From contig NC_054752.1 of the NCBI RefSeq assembly GCF_018143015.1, positions 1,178,001 through 1,242,000 on the forward strand: 64,000 nucleotides of DNA, given 5' to 3'. A program made the translations under genes and the position numbers. This DNA comes from Lytechinus variegatus. Taxonomy: Eukaryota; Echinodermata; Echinoidea; Temnopleuroida; Toxopneustidae. The notes under the pieces were generated by a model. It had not been told where the DNA came from. It did no database searches and saw only the letters and a program-made list of their open reading frames with translations. This document shows positions 39,083-50,889 of the stretch, piece after piece. How positions within the stretch are numbered: the stretch's first letter is position 1; every line of letters starts with the position of its first letter.

Positions 39083-41244
39083 GGGGCGGTATTCTGAAAA
39101 CGTTCTTATTCTTATTCTTGTTCTTATCTACGTCACTTTCTTAAATTGGTATTCTGAAAACGTTCTTATCTTTTTCTTATCTTTTGTTCTTATCTTTGTT
39201 CTTATCTTGCTCTCCACCCAATGCTGAGCGCGTAAATTTACAACTCGCGCATATTATAATACCAAAGCGCACTAAAAAAAGATAAGAACAGAATAATGAG
39301 AATGATTGTAGATAAGTGGTATTCTGAAAACGTTCTTATCTTTTTTTCTTATCTTTCACGATATTTAAGATAATATTTAAGACAGCTAGAGGGTTATCAC
39401 ATCTCACGATGTCCGCGTTTTTTCTTGCTCAAAATCGATGGCCTCTACTCTAGTTATGCTAGTAACAAGTACCGGTACCCACAAGTATTCCACATTTATT
39501 TCATTCACCCTTTATTTTGCCCGTCTCTTTTTTCTATCCCTTCTTTCTTTTCCATTTTTATTCCTATCTATCTGTCTTTCTTCCTTTCTATCTGTCTGTC
39601 TTTTGTCCTTTCTATCTGTCTTTCTTTCTTCCTTTCTATCTGTCTGTCTTTCTTCCTTTCTATCTGTCTGTCTTTCTTCCTTTCTATCTGTTTGTCTTTC
39701 TTCCTTTCTATCTGTCTTTCTTCCTACCTGTCTGTCTTTCTTTTCTTTCATTCTTCATTTATATCTTTACTTTTGTTCTGTTTGAATCTTATTTTTTTTT
39801 ATTTTGCTTTGTTTCATTTATACTTCATCTTTCTTCCTTTTTTTCCCTTTTCCTTTTATCCCTTTCTTTTTTTTCTTTACTGAGTCTTTTTCTGCTTTCC
39901 CCCCGTTTCTCTTCCTTTTCTTTCTTTTTCTTTTTTCTTTCTTTCTTCCTTCACTTGTTTGTAATCTTTATTTTTCTTCCTTATTATTCTTCCATTCTTT
40001 CGTTTTTATACATGCTTTTCCTGTTTTAATCATTTCATTTTCCCTCTTTTTCTTCCTTCCCTTTAATAATTCTTAATTTTTCTTATTTTTATATTTCTGC
40101 TTTCTGACACTTTTGTGTCTTTTTTTACTTTTTTTGTCTTTATTTTGCTCATTCTTTTTTCATTCGTTCTTTATTTACTCTTTTTCTTTTCTTTCTTTCT
40201 TCTCTCTGTCTTTCTTCTATTAACTTTTTCTTTATTCTTTCCATTGATTTTTTTTCGTTTTTTTCCCCCAACTTTTTATTTTCCCTTTCGTTTTCTTTTT
40301 CTTTCTTCCTTTTTTTCTTTATTTCTTTTTTCTATGAATTTACCTTTCTTTATCTTTTTGTAGTCTTCGTATTTGCGTCAAATTTCCTTTCATTTTTTTC
40401 TCTCATCTTTATTTCTTTGTTTAATTTTCTTTTTTCTCTCTTCCTTCACTTTTTACATTTTTATTCCCTTTTTTCTCTTTCTTTTTATTTCTTTCTAACT
40501 TTCTTTCATTCGTTTTTTTTTAGACTTTTTTTTTCTTTTTCGATTCCTTGTTAATTTATTTTAGTTTGACCTTTTTCTATTTTTGTGTGTATTCCTTTTA
40601 GTTAATTTCTTTTTTTTCTTCATTTTTGTTCCTTCACTTTATCATGGATAATTGTTCTATTTTTTTCTTCCTTTTCCTTCTTTTATTCATTCTATTTTCT
40701 TTCTTTTTTATTTTTGAATTCTTTTTGCTTGCTTTCTTTCGTTTACTCTTTATTTTTTCATTATTTTCTGCTTTGTCCCTTTCATCTTTTTTTTCTGCTT
40801 CATTCTGACCCTTTTCTGTCTTCTTTCTTTCATACCTACTTACTTTCTTTCTTCATATTTTGTTCTTTATTCGTACCTGCTTTATTTACTTTTCTTACTT
40901 TTTTTTGCACGTGGACGTCTCGAAATAATAAAATCAGTCATTGCGTATAAAATGCCCATTTCGCGCAATGCGCCAGAAACGGTGAACGTGCAGCGCCCAT
41001 GATATTCTCTTCACATAAGGAACGCTTCTATTGGTTAAACTGCCGATATAAAGGGCATTTTGATTGGTAAAATCTTAAAAATGGGCGTGTTGGAGATAAG
41101 AAGGGGGCAGTCCTTACAGAGATAAGAACGCATTAAGAAGATTTTCAGAATACCGATTTGCAATGATTTTAGCGTCTTCTTATCTCAGTGAGATAAGATA
41201 AAAGATAAGAACAAAGATAAGAACGTTTTCAGAATACCACCCCA
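39083..41244. mobile_element. TIR element GGTATTCTGAAAACGTTCTTATC with polypyrimidine interior
   Basis: Left end GGTATTCTGAAAACGTTCTT; right end AAGAACGTTTTCAGAATACC in inverted orientation. Partial copies of the same terminus follow at about 39149 and 39318 on the left and 41140 on the right, so ends have been duplicated. A solo terminus lies near 34391. Between the ends lies about 1.4 kb of CT-rich simple sequence. Confidence 0.8.
39500..40905. repeat. 1.4-kb polypyrimidine tract (TTTC/TCTG/TTCC)
   Basis: Starts with CTATCTGTCTTTCTTCCTTT units repeated about eight times (period 28-32), then irregular TTTC and TTCC runs. The open frames across it have Phe/Leu/Ser-only translations and are not genes. 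Confidence 0.92.
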
Positions 41245-41358
41245 GGATCGTACGTGCAATTTGGCATACTCACCTGACAAGCTTGAACTTAAGTATGGTC
41301 AAAATAATTCTCCGAATAAATAGTTAAAACAGAAATCAAGCACTTACCACGATTATAT

Positions 41359-41643
41359 GGATGATCATGATGATTGTCTAACGAGTGGCAGTTTTTCTGA
41401 CATCTGGGCACAGACTGGAACCTCAAATTCAAAAAACAAAAAGTTCTCTCCTTCTTGCCCGACTTGTCTTTGCTTCTACCCCCGTCTCGATCGGCCATTT
41501 TTGTTATGAATTGTAACAAAATGGCCGATCGAGACGGGGGTAGAAGGAGAGAACTTTTCATTTTTTTGAGGTTCCAGTCTGTGCCCAGACATGCCAGATG
41601 TCAGAAAAACTGCCACTCGTTAGACCATGTAGACCATCATCCA
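41359..41643. mobile_element. Foldback element with ~130-bp arms
   Basis: CTAACGAGTGGCAGTTTTTC on the left is inverted as GAAAAACTGCCACTCGTTAG on the right. GGCACAGACTGGAACCTCAA and CCCCCGTCTCGATCGGCCAT are likewise mirrored. Small insertions break the arms (TTGCCCGACTTGTCTTTGC in the left arm, CATGCCAGA in the right). The turn is a loop of about 10 bases near 41510. No coding. Confidence 0.88.
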
Positions 41644-42099
41644 TAAAGGCCTAGGCCTAGTAGCGATGCCAAACCAGCTGCTCGTTCGCATCGGTATGCT
41701 CTGCCCCTGTGTAAAACATGGTCTCAGAAAACTCTTTTCCAGTCTTTAAATATTAATACAGTCATGACAGTAACACTCTGACCCCAAGCCTTGAAATAAG
41801 CACCTGTGAGCCGGGGGCAATTTTTTTTTTCAATTGCCCCCGGCTCACGGGTTTTTTACAGGAACCGGGGGCAATTAAAAAGTATATATACAGGGCTCCA
41901 CACTAACCCATTTTTTCTACTGGTCCAACCTATTCATGTCGGACCAGTAGATACCCAGTTTTTCAAATTTTTACTGGTCCGAACCTAAAATCTACTGGTC
42001 CCAAAAAGTAAAGAAAACATTAAAAAAAGGCGCAAGTTTATTTTTCTAGCCTTTCGTGACCCCCCCCCCCCCCCCGTAAAACGAAGGAATGAAGGACAA

Positions 42100-42800
42100 A
42101 AAGAAAGCAAGACAGAAACGAAGAGAGTAAGAAAGAAAGAAAGAAGGAAGGAAAGAAGGAAGGAAGGAAAGAAGTGAAGGAAGGAAAGAAGGAAGGAAAG
42201 AAAGAAAGGATGGAAGGAAGGAAAGTAAGAAAGAAAGGATGGAAGGAAGGAAGGAGGGAGGGAGGAAGGAAGGGAGGAAAGAAGGAAGTAAAGAAGGAAG
42301 GAAGGAAAGTAAGAAAGGATGGAAGGAAAGAAGGAAGGAAAGGAGGAAGGAAGGAAGGAAAGAAGGAAAGAAAGAAGGAAGGAAAGAAGGAAGGGATGGA
42401 AGGAAGGAAGAAAAGAAGGAAGAAAGGAAAGAAGGAAGGAAAGAAGGAAGGAAAGAAGTAAGGAAAGAAGGAAGGAAGGAAAGTAAGAAAGGATGGAAGG
42501 AAGGAGGGAGGAAAGAAGGAAGGAAAGTAAGAAAGAAAGAAAGGATGGAAGGAAGGAAGGAAAGGACGGAAAGAAGGGAGGAAAGGAGGAAGGAAGGAAG
42601 GAAGGAAAGAAGGAAGGAAAGAAGGAAGGAAAGAAGGAAGGAAAGAAGGAAGGAAGGAAAGAAGGAAAGTAAGAAAGAAAGAAAGGATGGAAGGAAGGGA
42701 GGAAAGAAGGGAGGAAAGAAGGAAGGAAGGAAAGAAATAGAGAAAAAAAAATTAAAAGAAAGATTGAAAAGAAAGAAGGAAAGAAAACAGGAAGAAAACA
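42100..42800. repeat. 700-bp polypurine (GGAA/GAAAG)n tract
   Basis: Irregular GGAAGGAAAGAA units with rare T or C. It is the purine counterpart of the pyrimidine tract 1.2 kb upstream. The Lys/Gly/Arg-rich and Phe/Ser-rich ORFs over it are artefacts of composition. Confidence 0.95.
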
Positions 42801-43199
42801 GAGGAAGAAAGCTAAAACTATTATCATAAATAATTTGTTTCTTTTTTGGCTCAATTAAAATAGCTACGAAAGAAAGTCAGAAACCAAGTGTATCAACACA
42901 CACATAAATGCATATGTGGGGCTAATATGTATTCAGACGATACCACCCGAGACCCGATCTGTTTGAACCAAACAGAAGTGAAAATTTACCCTTTTACTGC
43001 TTACAGATGACAGAGTTACTCCAATTTTTAGGAAATATGGACATTATAAGAGCCTTTCATGAGTATGAACCGTGAATTTTGACAGTTCTGTGAGAGATTT
43101 CTGCCAGAGTTTAGCCAGGCTTCGTTCGTGCGGCCAGTGGAGAATTCACCATGTGGATTGTGTGGCTGACTACATGTACACTGTATGCATGCTGTATAG

Positions 43200-43975
43200 T
43201 ACTGTAAAAGTGGAAATATTCGCGGTGTGGAAATTTTCGCGCATTTCGCGGCAAGATCGGCGAGCGCGAATTTAAAAACACGCGAATTTATGAGCGTCTA
43301 TTTTAATGCAAGTTTTGAAACACGGTTCAATTGCGTGTATCGTTATGGCAAAGAGATTGCATAATTTGATCTAAAGAGGGCGGCATTTACGCAAGCAAGC
43401 TTGAGCTCCATTGCTCCAATATCATGTGCATCGCAAGAATTTCTAAAATGCAATGCGATCATTTTTTTAACAGTCGCAGATCGGTATTTAAATTATGATT
43501 TTGGTTGAAATATAAATTGCTTTTGCTGTTTGATTGGTGAGTGTTTAGATCTGTTTAGTTTTTGAGAAGACGTTGGGTTGATCGCCCGTGTTTGTTGATT
43601 GATCCCATGCACTTTTAATAGCCGTAATCCCCCGATCTGGTGCTCGGCCGTACGTACCACTACCAGGCCAGCAGCTAGCAGCGCCTCCGTTTTGCCTTTC
43701 CCAATGTCCGCCTCGCAAAGAAAAGTTGCGCTAAATGTCACAAAAGCTCATAATTAGATCAAAACAATGCTGAATTATGCCGCCCTAGAGCTAAAATTAT
43801 GATTAGAAAATACAATTTCGTTGCTAAAATTTTAATTAAAACCATTCAAAGATGGCAAGAAGGAAGTGACTTTGTGACTATGGAGTGTGCAGCGCGAATT
43901 TAAAAACCCGCGAATATGTTTTGAAGCCGCCAAGCGCGAAAAATTAATCCCGCGAAAATAACAGCGTTTACAGTA
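43200..43975. mobile_element. MITE with TACTGTAAA ends and CGCG-rich subterminal motifs
   Basis: Left end TACTGTAAAAGTGGAAATAT then TTCGCGG; right end CCGCGAAAATAACAGCGTTT then ACAGTA. Both subterminal zones repeat GCGCGAATTTAAAAACNCGC in inverted arrangement (43264 and 43896). No transposase. Nested in the CAGGGCTC element. Confidence 0.82.
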
Positions 43976-44814
43976 GTCTAGTAACACGTGCGATTCATTC
44001 TGTGTGTATTCTGTGTGTGAATTGCAGAATTTAACGGGGGGAAATGGTTTGCTGTGAATTTGACCATTTCTGGAAAAGTTATTGGCCCAACAATGGTTTT
44101 TATTACTGGTCATGTCGGACCCTTAAATCTTGCTATTTTTGGAAAAATTACTGGCCCGACAATGATATTTTTTACTGGTCATGTCGGACCAGTAAATCTT
44201 CCAATTTCTGAAAATCTACTGGCCCAACAGCGATTTTTACCGGTCTGGGACGGTCGGACCGCCGCTAGTGTCGAGCCCTGATATATATATAAAACGGTGA
44301 ACCACACCGCAAATTTGTTTATAGTAAGCACAGCTCCTGTAATTTTTGAATTAGTACATGAATATGCTAAGTATTAGGCTTATTCAAACATTTAAGAAAT
44401 CAGATTTAAATGTTTAAGTGTGTTTTGACACTCTTACTCTACATCCCCTTTAGAACCACACACACACATGGGCTAATTTATTTTCATCTTTAATGAACCA
44501 CGATCAACGAACCCCCCCCAAAAAAAAAAAATCTAAATAAACGAATATAGAAAGAGAGAGAGAGATGGAGAAAGAGAGAATTCAGATCAAATAATAAATT
44601 TAGAAAAAAATAAATAATTTTTAAAGAGGGTGGATAGTTTTGGTAAATCCTCAAAATCTGCTTGTCACCATTCTAATTAATTTCTATATGATATGAATGC
44701 TTATGCCCTAAAACAGTCATGATGTGGATGACATGAAATGAAATGGTGTTTTACATAGTTAATTTTGCAATTTCCCTTGTAATTTAACCCTGTCGGGTAT
44801 CCCAGAATTATCGA

Positions 44815-44965
44815 GCTGACGCGCGATCTCCCGCAAGCAGGTTGCGAGCTGCCTCCCTCTATCACCGAAATCCATGCATTATTTTGCATGCACTGCCTCG
44901 GCCTCCAGTGCAGTATACACGCACCACCGCTTGAGCTACGTACGCGGGAACAAAATGTAGTCCAC
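44815..44965 (-). mobile_element. Possible tRNA-like SINE fragment
   Basis: The minus strand shows GTAGCTCAAGCGGTGGTGCG, resembling a tRNA A box, with GAGGCCGAGGCAGTGCATGC after it. No closed cloverleaf and no clear B box. Confidence 0.3.
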
Positions 44966-45607
44966 TGAAAAGAGGAGTTGTCCAGTCTATAGTCACTCAG
45001 GTTTGCTAAGCCCGTTCTGTATACGCACTATTCGATGATAATTCCGATGCATAACGTGACACCAAACGGCAGAGAAGAACAAAAGAAAATACTTGAACGA
45101 TACGTACCTCACCGAACTTAGTCTTATAGCTAATGCACCTTGATTTCCTATTCCTTGGAAGTTAGATTCATTGCCAATCGACGACTAAACCCCGATGATA
45201 AACAAACCCTCATCATCCCATTTAAAAAAGTGGAACCGCGATATGCTACAATGAGTGTATTTGAATAACTGATCTCCAATTGCCAAAAGACAGGGGCAAT
45301 TTATATTTGGATATGTTTTTACGGGAGTGTTTACTCGCTAAAACAATTAGAAACAAACCATCACTGGGTGGATTGTGTCTGAAATCATAAACTACATGAA
45401 GTTGTTTTTATGTGTAACAGCTCTATGGGTGTACTATGCATGGGAATTGTGTTGTTTCGAGAGCAGATGAACTTTACGTAATAAGGTCATATACTGCTAG
45501 TCCAGACGAGGTCATGCAGAGTTCAATGCTTGCATTATGCGTCGGTCTACTGGAAAGGCCATATATATACACATTTATATGGGTTTATGTATGCGTTATA
45601 TGCACGG

Positions 45608-45698
45608 TTATGTTCCTACCATGGAGCTACCAGAGAATAGCTCTATGTTCCTACCATGGAGCTAACAGTACTGTTAATAGCTCTATGTTCCTACACTA
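45608..45698. repeat. Short tandem repeat, ~35-41-bp unit
   Basis: ATGTTCCTACCATGGAGCTA recurs twice and a third partial copy (CTCTATGTTCCTAC) follows. Units end in AATAGCTCT. Confidence 0.8.
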
Positions 45699-46269
45699 CA
45701 TGCATGTATACGTGTCCTCTGCAGAAATAATTCAATCGAGGTTATATAATACCAAGCTTCAAATGTGGAAATGGAAAGTAACTCGATAAAGTTCTGTATA
45801 TAGTGTCATTTGAGTTTAGTATATTTTCCATATTTTGATGGATGATTTTCACATAAGTCCTGGAATTAACATAAGCTACTAACTATATGAGTAAAAACAT
45901 TGTGGGTCCCGGGGATTCGATGTACATGTATGAAGATATGCAATTATTAGACATAGACATGTTTCATAACTGGCGATAGAAAAATGACACGACTTTATTT
46001 TGGATCGCAAAAGTGTTATCTTTTATATGCATGGTCTCCAAATGTGAGGGATGATGTTTAGGAATTTACATTTTCTACAAAGAGCGACCCGAATATAGGC
46101 CTCGTGTTTTGGGTTTTCCTCTTTTATTTCATTTGTGCGGGGCTTTTTTCGGGGGGGGGGGTCACGCTCGCCTCTTTTAATCATTGTTTTTGTACCCACC
46201 GTAAAGCACAGCGGTAAAGTGCCAATTCGTGTTGCCAAATCCACTTCGATCGTCATTTCATCTTCGTCT

Positions 46270-46600
46270 ATCACAGTGACCAAATCGTCTCATAAACAAT
46301 TTGGTCTATCCTCATACCCATTTTATTTTCATTCATTTCATAACCAGTTGGTCTAATACCCATTTTATTTTTATTCATTTCTACCAATTCAAACTTTAGT
46401 CCAATTATTAGACTAAATACGGGGGTATATGGACTTTAGATGGGTATTTGACCTGACTGGTTATTAGACAAAACAGTGAGTGGACGAACTGATGATGGTA
46501 GACCCCAGTAGACCAGTTCATAATTAGACGAATTGGCATTATACCAACTGAAAATAGACCAGCACATGCAGCCGCGGCGAATCCGCGAGCGAGTAAATTG
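46270..46600. repeat. Dispersed repeat with TTGGTCTAATACCCATTTTA units
   Basis: CCCATTTTATTTTCATTCAT occurs at about 46317 and again, nearly identical, at about 46361. GTCTAAT and ATTAGAC motifs continue to 46560. Looks like remains of one repeat family; ends not defined. Confidence 0.55.
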
Positions 46601-47379
46601 AAAAAAAAAAAACGGAATGGGCCTTGTACAAAGCAGGGAAGACCGCTCCATTCAAGTCACAACTGCACGAGGGGAAATTGAGATAGAAAGGAAGAAAGAA
46701 TGCAATGAAAGAAAATAGAGATTAATAGATAAATATATAAAGAAAGAAAGAACTGAAGGAAAGGGAATAACTGGATCGCGTTGTCAACAAGGATGACTTC
46801 AAGACTTCATTGCAGTATAAATTTGTTGTTGTTTTTTTACAAACAATCCATTCACATAATAAAAAGCAATTTCAACCTCTCATAAAAGGGAGAAATATAT
46901 TATCAGAATTGTCCATCTGACTGCTTTCATGAGAGAATAGCAAAAAGTTGTGTTGCAATCGATAAATTGCAACAAAATTTTAAATAATGTAAAAATAATA
47001 CTTTTTACTATATAGGTCATTATAAAAACACTTTCTTTTTGAATATTACTTTGTTCAACTACACGACTTACAAAATCGCTACTCCTCAACCTCTTATACG
47101 GACCAAGCAAAGAGCGAGGAAAAAAATAATCAAAATAAATTACCGACATAAAAGTGTAATTTTGGTTTGTCAACGAAACGTACATGTAGCTCATAATGAT
47201 AAGATCTCTGACTTTACACTCGCCTATATATTCCATACGTCATCTTTTATGAAGTGAGAAAGAGCACTGAGCGTTTGATTTTTTTTCATCATGAACAGGA
47301 TAGGTATACATCTGAAATTTGTTGACGTTTTGGCACAATGGAATTCTAACAACTTGTTGTAATCATGAAAAGGACAGGA

Positions 47380-47990
47380 TATTAAGCTAAACGATAAATG
47401 CGAGCGCGAAGCGCGAGCAGCGGAAAAAGATGAAATTCTGACTTAAAAATAGAACTCTCAATTCATGCTTTGTAAGTCATGAAATCTGGGCAATTTGGTT
47501 TCTTCCTACATATATAATGCCAGCGCGAACCGCGGGCAGAAAAATTTTAATATTTAACCGATCTCAATCATAAGTGCGAAACGTGAGCTGAAAATATTTG
47601 TTCTTCTTCCGGTCTGAACAAGGGGTAATTTAAGCACTATTTCAAGCACTATGTAGCAATATTGAAAGCTCAAGCTCGATGTCCGAGCTGAGATATGTTC
47701 TGTATATTGACTTCAGCACTTGATATTTTTAGTTCTATATCATCCTATTGAGCAAGATATGGGTCATCGAACAAGCAATACGAGCGCTTCGCGCGATCGA
47801 AAATAGTGGCATGAAAGATTTTTTGCCAAGTCTTCCCATCGTCTTATCTATTCACTCGTCTTCCTTCTTTTATTTTCCTTTTCTTTTCTCCTCTCTTTAA
47901 CTTTTCCCCGTTTTCTTCTTTTGCTCCGCAAATAGGAGCGGGGGAATCGTTCCCCTCGCCCCTATAGATTCGCCTATGAATTCAGATAAC
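47380..47990. mobile_element. GCGCGAAGCGCG-family copy
   Basis: Shares with 8029-9199 the segments GCGAGCGCGAAGCGCGAGCA, AAGCTCGATGTCCGAGCTGA, CTGTATATTGACTTCA and CCTATTGAGCAAGATATGGG, followed by a CT-rich stretch, in the same order and orientation. Terminal repeats are not recognisable. Confidence 0.7.
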
Positions 47991-48736
47991 ATATATAAAA
48001 TGCTTTTGTTGTTAATACAATTTTACTTTTGCACCATCGAATGGAGAGAGAGCCTAAACATTTGCATTTATTCATGGCTCATGAAATTACCCTAAGATAT
48101 CGGCAAGTTCACTTATCATTACAGATAAATGTGTAACTATTTCAAAACAGACTTGTCAACTTCAGAAAAAAAGTATAACTGAATTGGAAAACAAATTTTG
48201 TTTTTCTTTCTTTTGTGTATTTCTGTGTTAACATTTTTTTTTATTGATTTCATGTATTTTTATAAGATCGATTTTTTTTCTGGAGATATACTGTTTTTTT
48301 CGATGCCCTCAATATAATGGGGGGGGGGGTGCGATTTTACAAGCCATCCCCACCTGAATTCTTTTGGGGTATATTTCCCCATCTCCATCCCCCCCTACCG
48401 ATCGACACTCATGGCATATCATCTTTGGCGGATCCAGGCAGAGACGCACCCCGTATATATTTACAGTTGCTCATAGAAGACATAGGCTTACATTTATTTT
48501 TTTCATTCATTCATTTATTTATTTGTTTATTTATCTATTCCCGGGGTTTTTTTTTTACCAAGGCTAGTTTCTTGAGTATACATGCTTCTCCAGAGAGTCC
48601 TGCACGATATAGCTAAATCTACGAAAATTGCCACCTGCATCCCCTCTTTTGTAAAAAACTTATATCTACCCCTTGTTTCAATATCCAAAATGATATTGTT
48701 TTCTCCTTCCTATTCTATAAGCTAAAAAACCTATAC

Positions 48737-48806
48737 GAATGGCCATTTTAAATTAACGAGCTTGCCTAACTGTTAGGCAAGCTCATTAATTTGAAAATGG
48801 CCATTC
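48737..48806. repeat. Hairpin, 33-bp arms
   Basis: GAATGGCCATTTTAAATTAA and CGAGCTTGCCTAAC on the left are mirrored by GTTAGGCAAGCTC and ATGGCCATTC on the right, with almost no loop. About three mismatches. A likely foldback transposon core or a tail-to-tail MITE pair. Confidence 0.85.
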
Positions 48807-49151
48807 AACTTCGATATCACTGAACATTAATTACATAAATTATTCTGACCGATCGTTCTTTGGTAACTTAATTCACCAGAATCATTGTCATGATTGATAA
48901 GAAAAGGGGTTCTCCTACGCTGTCCAAAATAATGGCAGGGGATGCGACCAATTTGCATCTTTCTAAAACTCTGAGCGGAAATACAAGCCGCTAAAACTAG
49001 CCCCTTCATAGAGGTTCATGTATATTGACAATTATTGATAGATTTGATATTGAATGGGATTAAATAAACTGAAAATGTTCTGTAATGAAGACATGCAGGA
49101 TAATTCAAAATTGGGCATTGGCGAATCCAGGGGCGAAGTGACCGCTGACCC

Positions 49152-50889
49152 GAAGTGGTGTAGCTACGGGGAAGGGGCCTGGGGGCACGTGCCCCCCTGA
49201 AAAAAATTGACAGAGCAAAAAAAAAGGGAGAAAGAAAAACAAAAAGGGAAAAGAAGAAAGACAGAAGAGGAAAATAAGAGGAGGAAGACGAGTGAATGTA
49301 ATAATGTGAGGATACTTGCAAATCTTTCATGTTACCATATAAAAGTTTTGCTTGCGCTTGGCGCAAGAATTGCCTGTTCGAGTAGATTAATAATAGGCTG
49401 ATATGGAGCAAGTCAATATACAAAACATATTTTAGCTCGGACAACGAGCTTTCATTTTTTTCATTTACAAATTTAAGTGCTCTGTAAAATATCAATTTTA
49501 TGGTCTATACATATCAGCATTTTAAGCTAACGCTGCGTGGTCACATTCTTTGATTTGCCAAGTTCATATTGTATACTTGTATTCCATAATGTTCCATTAA
49601 ACAAATGTATTCAGAATGTTCAAATTCTAGGTCTAAATAATCTTAAACATGCGCGATAGCCTGCACTTATATTAACCAGTTTCACATCAGAATATCAATA
49701 ATTATCACGAAATGTAACCATAAACAGGATGATTCTTGCACGAACAAAAATCGGTGCGAGCGCGAAGCGCCAGCCCAGAATTTGTCATTATCTAGCCTAA
49801 AATGTATTTTGTTTTACTTCAAATGGGGCATTAATTTTGTCAGGCACATTTCAATTTGAAAAAATTATATGTTTTTTTTTAGTGGAAAGGGTGGCAAGTG
49901 CTCCACTCCCAGTAATTCCGCCACCCCAGTCTGAAAAAACAAACAAGCTCGCGCTTAGAGCTCGCACTTGTACTTGGATTTTATATCCTTTTCATCACAA
50001 ACCTACATGTAAAACGTTCGATTTGGGGGTCAATATAAATAGTTATTTGAAAAATCACAGCTCGCGCTTCGCTCTCACATTGTTTACTTATTATAATTGT
50101 TAATTATACATGTATAGATTCCACGGCATGATTGCAAAACAAGCTAGTATGTAGGCCTCCTCCAATGTACTATTGTCAGGTTTGAATACAACCGGGGAAT
50201 ACAAACAATATCAGCTCGCGCTTCGTGCTAGCAGCGATACGCTAGCTCTTCGTGAATTCCTATAGCTTGTATAAACGGTCGTCAAATAAATTTCAATTTC
50301 CATGTTCAGGTCATTTTATATGGCTATTTAGCGCAAGAAGCGCGATCAATATCAACTGACTCCCGACTTGTTTTATATCGTGCCCCCCCAGCCATGCCGA
50401 ACGTAATGTGCACCTGATAGTACCACAATGGCATATGATCCTGTCCCCCAAAAAAGAGAAAAAAAAACGGGGTAAGAGATAGATGGGGGAACTTGGTCAG
50501 TGCTATTTATACAGCATGTCGGTGATAGAAGCGATCAGTTCCTGGTAATTTCGAGTGTAATCTTATTATTATTTTTTTTTTTGGGGGGGGGAGACCTTGG
50601 AGACATTAGCATACATTAGCGTACCTACAGAGGGACAGACTACCCAACCCCTGACGAGTCACAACCCATGTCCCCCCCCCCCCCCCCCCGACGAGTCACA
50701 ACTGATCCGTGATGAGCCACATGTGGCCCGTGCCTTTGAAATTGAAGACCTTTTTTCTTTCTTTTTTTTTGCTTGTCAAATTTTCTTCTTGTACGAAATC
50801 CTTTAATTTTAGTTGAAGACTTTTTTTTTATTTTTTACTTGTCAAATTGCCCCCCCCCCCCTCCTTGGAAAATCCTAGGTACGCCACGT
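49152..50889. mobile_element. GCGCGAAGCGCG-family element, inverted relative to 8029
   Basis: Left end AGTGGTGTAGCTACGGGG; right end AATCCTAGGTACGCCAC in inverted orientation, like the CAGTGGCGTAGC ends elsewhere. The core 49340-49500 is the reverse complement of 8815-8965. Several GAGCGCGAAGCGCCAGC-like and GCTCGCGCTTCGC motifs recur in both orientations. It could be two adjacent or nested copies. Confidence 0.6.

Larger units (their letters stand above)
41891..44280. mobile_element. Large CAGGGCTC-TIR element carrying nested insertions
   Basis: Left end CAGGGCTCCACACTAACCC; right end GCTAGTGTCGAGCCCTG in inverted orientation, each followed by ACTGGTC/GACCAGT units. The flanks are TATATATA and ATATATAT, compatible with but not proof of an 8-bp duplication. 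The 44050-44230 part has three ~85-bp units with ACTGGTCATGTCGGACC. Inside lie a polypurine microsatellite and a separate MITE at 43200. Confidence 0.75.

Noticed and set aside
39425..40363. ORFs of 80-170 codons rich in Phe, Leu and Ser
   Set aside because: They are translations of the polypyrimidine tract in several frames at once. Composition is dictated by TTTC/TTCC repeats, with no domain and no splice context.
41985..42854. 289-codon minus-strand ORF and 196-codon plus-strand Lys/Glu/Gly ORF
   Set aside because: Both lie on the GGAA-type polypurine microsatellite, on opposite strands of the same simple repeat. Neither has non-repetitive protein sequence of note.
45436..45789. 117-codon ORF with a hydrophobic segment
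   Set aside because: It spans a tandem repeat, has no recognisable motif, and lacks splice or promoter support. Length alone is not convincing in AT-rich DNA.
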